A DNA stretch of 64,000 nucleotides, from positions 8,060,001 to 8,124,000 of the forward strand of contig NC_069106.1 of assembly GCF_947172395.1 (NCBI RefSeq), given 5' to 3'. The DNA is from Bicyclus anynana (lineage: Eukaryota > Arthropoda > Insecta > Lepidoptera > Nymphalidae). Both the position numbers and the translations under genes were made by a program. Positions 11,654-20,800 of this stretch are shown here, piece after piece (positions within the stretch are counted from its first letter, which is position 1; each line of letters starts with the position of its first letter). The notes beneath the pieces were generated by a model, which was not told where the DNA came from, made no database searches, and worked only from the letters and a program-made list of their open reading frames with translations.

Positions 11654-11802
11654 TAAAAATAAATAGTTATGCAGTTCGGCTCCTTTATGTGGACTTGTCA
11701 ACCTTGAAGTTATGGGAAATACACCGAAACACCCTGCATATTTTTTTTAATATAAAAAAAATGGCAATCTATTAATTTGGCAAGAGGGTAGATTCACAAT
11801 TT

Positions 11803-13652
11803 CTATTCAAATTGCTGGTTCTTGCATACAGTGAATATGAACAGGATTGCAAACGTCAGCTCCAGAGCGTGGAACATTAGCATCACAGCGCACCAGATGT
11901 ATTCTAACCTTAATATGTACGTTTGGTATATGAGGAAATAGCACACGCCCACTGCACAGGGTATTGTTAGTAGCACTGAGAAAAAGACAGGTACTTCTGA
12001 AACATAAAACAACCATTATATTGAGAATATAAATAAAAAGTGTGTGTCAGTTCCGACGCACAGCGGGCGATGGAACGAGCTATGATCGGAGTATCTCTGC
12101 GTGATCGAATCAGAAATGAAGAGATCCGCAGAAGAACCAAAGTCACCGACATAGCTCATAGAGTTGCGAAGCTGAAGTGGCAATGGGCGGGGCTCGTTCG
12201 AAGAGCTGATTGATGTTGGGGTCCCAAAGTGCTGGAATGGCGACCCCGCACTAGTAAGCGCAGTGTTGGCCGACCCCCCACCAGGTGGACTGACGACATT
12301 AAGCGAGTCGCAGGAATTCGCTGGATGCAGGCGGCTCAGTATCGTGATGTTTGGAAGTCCTTACAAAAGACCTATGTCCTGCAGTGGACGTCCATCGGCT
12401 GATATGATGATGATGATGATGATGATGATGACCTACGCCTGAAAAGTGAAAGGTGCGCAGAATAAGTTGCGCACAAAAACGTAACGCTGCCATTCGTTCA
12501 TCGAATTTTACTGCCCATATTATACCTACTCCAATAAAAAAAATATATTAAATATCTTTTTCAAACTGTATTATATTGTATTGTAAATTGTAATGTAGTA
12601 CGATTGTAACTACGACACCTTAGCCCATAACCTATTTTTTAAATTCAAAGTTGGTCATATAAAAATTACTGAATAACTTTTTATGAATTTCTTTATATAT
12701 TCTTTATATATACGACTCGACTTTCGATTCGATTCGACTTTGTTTGCGTGAAACCCTGCCCTTATCCTATCCCAAGTATCATATGTCCGTCTCCTGGTTC
12801 TAAGCTACCTCTCTACCAATTTTCAGCCAAATCGGCTCAGCCGTTCTTGAGTTATGAATGTTCCTAACACGACTTTCTTTTAAATATAGATCCCGTATAT
12901 ATAGATTTATTAGTTAAGTTGATTATGATGACATAATGACATTCTAGAAGTTTTATACCAATTTACAAACCTCGATAAATGTACAAATTGCTAAAACTAT
13001 GGTATACTTCAGCTAGATAATTTTTTTAATTACTTAATTAAAATCTTAATGAAAGAAAAATAATTATTGCATTCAAAGCTTCTTCTATAAAATAAATATG
13101 ACATTATTTACAAAAATAGTATTATAATAAATTGGTAATTTAATCTGTAATATTTAACAAAAATCAGATCTTCAAAATCTTAATTCCAACAGCTACACCA
13201 TTGAAAAAACTGATTTAAGATAGAAAATTTTGAAAATTCCGAAAAAGAAAATATAACTTGGTCACCCTAGCGATTTTTGGAAAATTATTCAAATTAGTTT
13301 TCGGCAATTAGGTGGTGTATCTACCATTTGCGTTTTATCCATTAATTACGGGACATCCTGTATATATTTTAACGGGATCAGGCACCTAAGTGCTAGTAAA
13401 TAAATAATTGAACTCACTTTTACTGGCCAAGTTTCCACGTCTCCCCAAAAATATACGAACAACTTCAACGAGACACAAAACACAAAATATCCCAGCTTCT
13501 GTCAACAATGCGTTTTCGGGGTACGACACATTTATCGCCTTCAAAATCCCCATAGCAATTTCACACACGAAAAACATTCCTAAATAAAATGAGTTTAGGT
13601 AAAGCAATATTTCGTAGGCCAAACTTGAGTTAACATTCGTCATTTTAGACAT
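11803..13652 (-). CDS. TMEM216: TMEM216-like transmembrane protein, 2 exons
   Basis: Minus-strand exons 13652-13418 and 11996-11803 join in phase 1 (donor GTGAGT, acceptor TTTCAG) to give 142 aa, close to the usual ~145 aa of TMEM216. Four hydrophobic segments are visible, roughly residues 14-34, 46-66, 82-102 and 114-135. Family hallmarks are YEILLYLNSFY near the N-terminus, EVVRIFLGRRGNL just before the exon junction, and YQTYILRLE in the third segment. TMEM216 belongs to the MKS/tectonic-like complex at the ciliary transition zone, where it gates membrane-protein entry; in insects that means sensory neurons and sperm. Two ATGs lie in frame (codons 1 and 4); I chose the upstream one. The intron (11997-13417) holds a LINE 3' fragment and half of an inverted-repeat element. 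TMEM17/TMEM80 are sister families and remain possible, but the motif spacing favours TMEM216. Confidence 0.85.
12052..12431 (+). mobile_element. LINE 3' end (RTE-like reverse transcriptase C-terminus)
   Basis: Encodes the distal part of a non-LTR reverse transcriptase: TQRAMERAMIGVSLRDRI, then RRTKVTDIAHRVAKLKWQW, then VGRPPTRWTDDIKRVAG, ending QWTSIG and a stop. A deletion and an in-frame stop interrupt it near 12205. The copy ends in a (GAT)n tail at 12404-12431, typical of this 5'-truncated family. It lies in the TMEM216 intron. The RTE clade is my best guess. Confidence 0.8.
12950..13366. mobile_element. TIR element, family M2, one end only
   Basis: The right end (13310-13366, ...TTAATTACGGGACATCCTGTA) and interior blocks such as ACCAATTTACAAACCTCGAT match the 39872-40620 element. 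The left terminus is missing. Located in the TMEM216 intron. Confidence 0.65.
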
Positions 13653-14135
13653 TTTGTAGCACAGATTAATTAATTAAATCTATTTTGTAGTGGTTTTGCT
13701 ATTTGTTTACGTTTTTTTTATTTTTGTGTGACATTTCGTCGATCATGGTTACGGGACGGCTGCGGGCATAGCTGAGCGGGGGCCGGGGGACGGGGTCAAC
13801 GCAACGGCGCGAAACCGAGGTCAATTGATCGTCTAGGCTCATGCGCGAAGTATCGATTCCTGTATTTTGGATAATTAAAAAAAGGTGCTTCTTTTTTAAA
13901 TTTGATTATAGATAGTTTTCATTCGGCAAGGTGAAGAACTGTTTGTTATTCGGGTCTTATACATTACTATCATGTCATTATTATCTGCCCACTACAGGGC
14001 TTAGCCTCCCTCCCTATAGGACAGGGAATTTGGAGCTTTGACCCACTACGCTGTTCAAATGATAGTTGGTGGGCTTAGGGTGATATTGTTTGGTTTTTAA
14101 TGATGATTATCAGATGTTAGGATTGGGATAAAAAA
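13653..14135. other. Region upstream of TMEM216 with a GC-rich patch
   Basis: 13740-13850 is clearly GC-richer than its surroundings and lies 90-200 bases upstream of the TMEM216 start, where a promoter is expected. No TATA box or complete ciliary X-box was seen. 13970-14095 (CCCACTACAGGGCTTAGCCTCC) looks like another dispersed repeat. Confidence 0.4.
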
Positions 14136-14430
14136 AAGCCATGATAGCCCAGTGAATATGACCTCTGCCTCCGATTCTGGAGGGTGTGGGTTCAAATCCG
14201 GTCCGGGGCATGCACCTCCAACTTTTCAGTTGTGTGCATTTTAAGAAATTAAATATCACGTGTCTCAATCGGTGAAGGAAAACATCGTGAGGAAACCTGC
14301 ATACCAGAGAATTATCTTAATTCTCTGCGTGTGTGAAGTCTGCCAATCCGCATTGGGCCAGCGTGGTGGACTACTGGCCTAACCCCTCTCATTCTGAGAG
14401 GAGACTCGAGCAGCAGTGAGCCGAATATAC
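14136..14430 (+). mobile_element. SINE S1, near full length
   Basis: The head GCCATGATAGCCCAGTGAAT, B box GGTTCAAATCC and tail CAGTGAGCCGAATATA are all present. Confidence 0.88.
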
Positions 14431-14502
14431 CGTAACATCTCGTTGAAAATAAAAATAAAACCTGTACACTCGACTTCTCCATTTTTCTCTATATCGAACG
14501 CA

Positions 14503-14557
14503 CAGCCTCCGGAATCGGAGGCAGAAGTCATATCCACTGGGCTATCACGGCTCTTTC
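14503..14557 (-). mobile_element. SINE S1, head fragment
   Basis: CCTCCGGAATCGGAGGCAGA to GGGCTATCACGGCTC is the head in reverse, directly abutting a Helitron-like repeat. Confidence 0.65.
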
Positions 14558-14726
14558 TTGTTTGTTTGATTGAACGCGCTAATATCAGGAACTACAGGTC
14601 TGATTTGAAAAATTCTTTCAGTGTTAGATAGCCCATTTATCGAGGAAGGCTATAGGCTATATTTTATCCCCGTATTCCAACGGAAACGGGAACCACGCGG
14701 GTAAAACCGCGCGGGGTCAGCTAGTA
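14557..14726 (+). mobile_element. Helitron-like non-autonomous repeat ending CTAGT
   Basis: Contains GATTGAACGCGCTAAT, AAAATTCTTTCAGTGTTAGA and GGGAACCACGCGGGTAAAACC, and ends CAGCTAGT. The family recurs at least six times in this window. The CTAG-type 3' end and lack of terminal inverted repeats suggest a Helitron relative, which is inference. Confidence 0.6.
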
Positions 14727-14979
14727 CTAGTATAGATTCAAGTTACGTGTATATAGCTACCTACCTACAACGAAGTATCTAAAAGGAACCTATTTTGTGT
14801 ATCAAGTAAAACTTTGTACTTAGCTTTGCAATTTAGAAAGCTCGCGTCTTCGCGAATAGCCTACGATTCTAGTTTTGCGGTAGAATTTCTATCCAGGGAA
14901 AGTTCTAGCCTGCCTACCTACAGAAAATAGGTTTGCATCTGTTGGTGCGTTTATTTAGACTTTGTACAGAAACGAGACA

Positions 14980-16211
14980 GTGGCGTGCACTCATACATTC
15001 ATACCTCAGACCAATTATAGAAGGACCTGTATCGCACTCAATGTCACGAACAAAATTGTCTGTCATTTTCTAAGGATAACGAGCTTAGATTTTGTATATA
15101 TCCTATACTAAACTAGAAGTTTTTGCCCGTTTTTTACACAATTCACTTACACAAAAAGGTATTTTTACGAAGCTCTTTAACCAACGAACACGATTACAAC
15201 TATTTAACATCGATTCTATAGACAGTTTTTATAATCGCAATAGATCGTTGATCATATACTTTGACAGAAAAGTAACGACTAGCGAGGCAGATCTATACAA
15301 TAATTGGTCTGAGATTCATACATTTCTGCATACCCTAAGAGATGTAAAAACATAAAACTACTCTGTACCATAATAGTTTATTCATTGCGGCAGTAAGAAT
15401 TTATAATAAGTTACCAAAAGAAATTAGGAAAGTATAGAATATAAATTGCTTTAAAAATAATTTATATAAATACCTAACTCAACAGGCATTCTACAGTGTA
15501 AATGAGTATTTAAGTTGATATTATTGTTATTTTCATACATATTTTAATTTTTTTTTATAACATTTTATAATATAATTATAAAATGTTTACTTATAACAAT
15601 ATTGTAAAGATGTAAATTTTAAATGGTGAAATTGTCATTAAATCACTAAATACTAAATAAATAATTTGCATGCCTAATTGGCAAGATACATTTACCATCT
15701 ACATCTACCGACCACCTGTTTAAATAATGCATGTATCTGCAAATAAATAAATTGATTGATTGATTGATGTTTTTTCTTAATACTTATTACACTGAGATTT
15801 TTTTATTTTATTTTATTGTGCAAAAAAACAAAATGTGTTATATAATTAGGTACGTAAATATCCATCCTAATACACTTGACGTTTTTGTGAGCAATAATTA
15901 TAAAAATAAGCTACTTAAACTAGCTATTTACGTAAGAAGCTTGCATATTACTATTTACTACAGGTGCAGCATACGTTCAATAGCCGTATACTTAGTAATG
16001 ATGCAGCTTACTGTGCCGTTTAGAAGCAACATCATGTTACACAGGGAGGTTGTATACACACAACATAGTGCCGGCTATAAGCGTAATAGTGTCTAGTTTG
16101 TTACGTATTTTAAGTATGGCGCACCAGGATTTTTTTCTCAGTGTAGATTTTCCACATTTTGGTTAATTTTCTAGTTCATACTCTGATCGCCAACCCTATG
16201 CACGCCACTGA
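14980..16211. mobile_element. Disrupted family M5 element
   Basis: The left end CAGTGGCGTGCACTCATACA (14980) and right end CCAACCCTATGCACGCCACTG (to 16211) face each other. They are separated by the M4 MITE and about 850 bp of AT-rich sequence. Confidence 0.5.
15005..15313. mobile_element. MITE, family M4 (CTCAGACCAATTAT ends)
   Basis: A 309-bp element whose ends are CTCAGACCAATTATAG and the inverse CAATAATTGGTCTGAG. It is nested in a disrupted family M5 element. A second copy lies at 28205-28516. Confidence 0.75.
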
Positions 16212-16336
16212 AAGGTGATGAACCACTTTAGGGTTCCGTAGTCCACAAGGATCCAATAATAATATTTAATTTTGAATTAATTATGAATTGTATCTGTTAC
16301 CCATATTTAGCATATAAATAAATATGAATAATTATT

Positions 16337-16590
16337 ATCTCTACCTTCGATTCGGAAGGCGTAGGTTCGAATCCTGTCCAGGGCATGCACTTCCAACTTT
16401 TCAGTTAAGTGCATTTTAAGAAATTGAATATCACGTGTCACAAAGGAAAAACATCACGAGTAAATTCGCACTTTTTCTTCATTCTCTAAGTGTGAAGTCT
16501 GCCAATCTGCATTTGGCCAGCGTGGTGGACTATTGGCCTAATCCCTCTCATTCTGAGAGGAGACTTGTGCTCAACAGTGAGCCGAATATA
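16337..16590 (+). mobile_element. SINE S1, 5'-truncated
   Basis: Starts inside the tRNA-like head (CTACCTTCGATTCGGAAGGC), keeps B box GGTTCGAATCC and ends AGTGAGCCGAATATA. Confidence 0.82.
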
Positions 16591-16816
16591 TGTTGTTAAC
16601 GCTAATTAAAAATATAGTAGGTTGTTACACTGAAGAATCACGGAAAGCAGTTACATTTGAAATAAATAATGTTGCGTAACTACGCATAGGCTCACAACTC
16701 ACTGGACAGGAAATGCACCAGCCGCGGAAGCTAATGCTACGATATATACAGAATGATTGGAATATACACATTTACATTTTTTTTTTAAAGAAAATTTGCC
16801 ATATTTTTTATTAATT

Positions 16817-17089
16817 TTCATTATTAACCCACTGCTGAGCTCGAATAGTCCACCACGCTGGCCCAATGCGGATGGGCAGACTTCACACACGCAGAGAATT
16901 AAGAAAATTTTCTGGTATGCAGGTTTCATCACGATGTTTTCCTTCATCGTTAAAGACACGTGATATTTAATTTCTTAAAATGCACACAACTGAAAAATTA
17001 ATAGTTGGAGGTGCATGCCCCGGACCAGATTCGAACACACTTTCCGGAAACGGAGGCAGAGGTCATATCCACTGGGCTATCACGGCTCT
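16817..17089 (-). mobile_element. SINE S1, internally shortened
   Basis: Reverse copy from TTATTAACCCACTGCTGAGC to GGGCTATCACGGCTC, missing about 30 bases after the tail and carrying a small insertion in the TGAAAAATT block. The divergent frames across it are not genes. Confidence 0.82.
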
Positions 17090-17094
17090 ATAAT

Positions 17095-17226
17095 ATGATC
17101 CCCTCTAAGTAGTCGGGAAAGAATGTGCTAGGAGTGGGTACGACAATAGACCAACGGGAGGAGGATTGAACCACCACCCTTCTGTGATGAGTCCAACCGC
17201 TCTTACCGTTGAGCTATTGAGGCTAG
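17095..17226 (-). mobile_element. tRNA-derived SINE, family S3
   Basis: On the minus strand the head reads GCCTCAATAGCTCAACGGTAAG and the B box GGTTCAATCC. The body TAGACCAACGGGAGGAGG and CTAAGTAGTCGGGAAAGAA matches 32450-32590. It abuts an S1 copy. Confidence 0.7.
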
Positions 17227-17828
17227 GATTTATTGTAGTAATTAATTAAAGAATTATTGGTAAACTGATGTGGCGTTGGATGAGGTCCAATTGATGCTTA
17301 GAGTATTTGTGATTGAATAAAAAGTGACGACCACAAAAACTTTAAACACGAGTTTAAAGTTTTTGTGTTCCCAAGGTGTTAAAATCTTTGTGCTTAGCCG
17401 TAAAAAGGTAACAAACACATTTACCATCGTATTTAGTGTTCGCATTGATTAAAAAAATAATACCCTTTTTTTTAAATCGAAATTTACATAAATATGCATT
17501 AAAATGACCGTAATTTAAAACCGAGATGATACGAGTCATTAATCAAAAATAATCACATTAATTATTATTAGTTAATTTTCTCAAGTGCGTGAGTCATTTG
17601 GAAAACTCAGAACACTCCAATATAGAGAGAGTGTTTGAGGAAAATATTCAATGCACTTCGCTTGCACGCGACCAATTCACTTTCCTTGCCGCTCAGAGTT
17701 AGACGCTTTTTCTATTCAACAAAAAAAAAATTAATTAAAAAAAAAATCTTTCAAATGTGTTCTTGAATTTCTTAAATCTATCATCATCCAATTATTATCA
17801 ATAAAGTTTAGGTTTATTAGTGTCAAAA

Positions 17829-20800
17829 ATGAAAACTAAACCCAATTTGACGTTTTCGAAGTTAGACAAGGAGACGGGGGATAAAATTGACCGTATGTTT
17901 GAAAAGGAGGATTGTATGGTGGAGATTAACCCTGGACGTGTCATTTTGCCAGCTGATTACATGACGATCGGTCAGGATATCCTGGATATGGAGGTCTTGG
18001 ATGACGACGTTTGGATGTGCTCGTATCCCCGAACTGGTGAGAATATTTTTCATTACTTATATATAATTACGCGACTTCGTCCGCGTGGTAATCAAAGTAA
18101 ACTTACAAGCCCTATTTCACTACTTTAGAGTTTGAATTTTAATTTTTTTTTATCCCATTAAATTTAATATTTTTTTATGATTTATGAAGAAATTTTTAAA
18201 ACTGTAACTCTAAAAATGAAAGATTTTCCATACAAACTTTCAACGTCTATTTCACACCCTTATTATTTTATTTATGTAATAAAAAAATATTCTATAACCT
18301 TCTCCGTATTATGGTTTTAAACCGTGCCAAGTTTTATTTGAATTCATTTAGTAGTTTCAGCGTGATTCCCGAATAACAAATAAAAACGGACAGACAGACA
18401 GACAAAAAATCGAAAAAAAATATTTTTAGCTTCAGTATCGATTATATAATGCCCCCCAACAATTTTTTTCAAAATATCTTTATTGTAAAAAATGTACAGA
18501 ATTCGTATTATAAGTATAGATTCTAGATGGCGCTGGCGTCCGTTATGCCACGGTAACGTTTGTTGTTAAAAATGGTATAAGTAAAATCTCAAATTGCGAA
18601 TAAATGTATAGAATTCGACCAGTTATTATATGTATAGATATAGAAGATATAGATATAGATAGATAGATAGATTCAATATTTATAGAAAGAATACCCAAGC
18701 GACCAAGCGTTCCACGATACTAAATTAATTGTTAATTAATTTCGTAACTGTTCTTCACAATAGGCCTGAAAATGACCTCTCAGAGAGAGTTGAAATGTTG
18801 CCATTAAAAATCCAATTATAATTATTATGAATTTTTAATTTTGCTTGCAAACAAATCCCAACGCACACGTCCCAATTAATCAAAAACCCTGAAGGTTGGA
18901 TACAATTAATTTAGATAGTATTGAATATTGTTCAATATTGGGGGGTTTAATACTTACCTGTATGCTATTGGAAGGCCGTGATAGCCCAGTGGATATGACT
19001 TCTGCCTCCGATTCCGGAGGATGTGGGTTCGATTCTGTCCAAGGCATGCACCCCCAACTTTTCAGTTGTGTGCATTTTGAGAAATTAAATATCACGGTGA
19101 AGGAAAAACATCATGAGGAAACCTGCAAACCAAAGAAATTTCTTAATTCTTTGCGTGCATTCCAGCGTGGTGGACTACTGGCCTAACCTCTCTCATTCTG
19201 TGGAGACTCGAGCTCAGCAGTGTTAAAAGTAAAATGAATTTGTGCAGGTTCAACCTGGGCTCAAGAAATGGTGTGGCTGATCGGCCACGACTTGGACTAC
19301 GAGGGAGCGAAGTCTTTGCAACAGGTAATATTCTAACGTGCATCTAAGGTCAAATCTGTGACGAGTGGCGTGCAGAAGGTATTTAACTAGGGTATTTAAC
19401 TTGATGGCCTCCGTGGCGCAGTGGTATGTGCGGTGGATTTATTTACGGAGGTCCTGGGTTCGATCCCCGGCTGGGCCGATTGAGGTTTCTTAATTGGTCC
19501 AGGTCTAGCTGGTGGAAGGCTTCAGTCGTGGCTAGTTACCACCCTACCGACAAAGACGGTACCGTCAAGCGATTTAGCGTTCCGGTACGATGTCGTGTAG
19601 AAACCGAAAGGAGTGTGGATTGTCATCCTCCTCCTAACAAGTTAGCCCGCTTCCATCTTAGATTATTATAATTTATACCTATAGTGCATGCTTTTTTTTT
19701 ACAAGTTAACCATTGACTACAATCTCACCTGATGGTAAGTGATGATGCAATCTAAGATGGAAGTTAACTAACTTGTTAGGAGGAGGATGAAAATCCACAC
19801 TCCCTTCGTTTTCTACACGACTTCGTACCGGAATGTTAAATCGCTTAGCGGTACGTCTTAGCCGGTAGGGTGGTAACTAGCCACTGTCGAAGCCTCCCAC
19901 CAGCCAGACCTGGACCGATTAAGGTTTGGGGATCGAACCTAGGACCTCCGTCTTCTAAATCCACTGCGCCACTGAGGCCGTCAAAAATGTAAAGTAGTAG
20001 AAGTAACATTTGAAGAAGTATTATTATTTTATATATCATTTTTTTTTCAGTTTTCTAACAAGAAAACGAACAAACAAACCAAATAAGTCTTCAAAAAATA
20101 TCGTAAAACTCAGGCTGTACGTACGGTCAACGATCATAACTTTATAGATGAATTAAAAATGTCGTAAAACATTGTAGCAAACTTTTTTTTGATAAAGTTA
20201 TGATTTCATTATTAAAGTAGAATCATCAAGTTTTTTTTAAATATAAATAAATTGCCGGGTAGTTAGGGTAAGCATGGGCCGGGGATGGGCATTCCCTTTT
20301 TATTACCCCCATTATTTCCAACGTATTTGTTTACCCCAGAGTTACCCAAACTTTTTTGTATCGTAGACCCCTTGCCATGTTTTTCCGTGTTGGGTAGACC
20401 CCCTACTTCATAGTTCCTTTCAAAATAATGTATATGTTTTGATATTATAAGATAATATGATGTAAAAAATAGATACTATCAGTGAATGTGTTATGATCCA
20501 CTATCGTGGAAACCATTTTCATTTAATGGACGCCCAAATTTTTTTTCGCTGACTTAGACCCTTGCAGTTTGTCATAGACCCCTAGGGGTCGATATAGACC
20601 ACTTTGGGAATCACTGGTTTACCCCGTCATGGTTTCCCTAGATCCGCTGCCCGCTAGTAGAGTTATCCTGCATCATGGTGGACGGGCACGCCGAGTGGCA
20701 CGACGAGTCCGTCCGCGGCACGTCCGTGGACCTCGTGAAGTACCGGCTGGCACATCCTCGCTACATCCGCAGTCATCTGCCCTGGGACCTGCTGCCGATC

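Larger units (their letters stand above)
10890..11739. mobile_element. Inverted-repeat element, family M1, with nested insertion
   Basis: Ends CAGGGTGCTCGGGAATATTT and the inverse GAAATACACCGAAACACCCTG. A Helitron-like segment with an internal GGTAGGG array (about 11150-11653) interrupts it. Confidence 0.68.

Noticed and set aside
11381..11701. Pro/Tyr/Leu-rich 106-codon minus-strand frame
   Set aside because: It is the translation of the GGTAGGG minisatellite inside a mobile repeat.
13740..13760. RFX X-box upstream of TMEM216
   Set aside because: Only a half site (GTAACC on the minus strand) is present; the second half RGYAAC is missing.
15764..16096. 110-codon plus-strand frame
   Set aside because: Low-complexity AT-rich translation lying inside a disrupted MITE.
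16699..16963. Overlapping divergent frames of 86 and 68 codons
   Set aside because: Both are translations of an S1 SINE.
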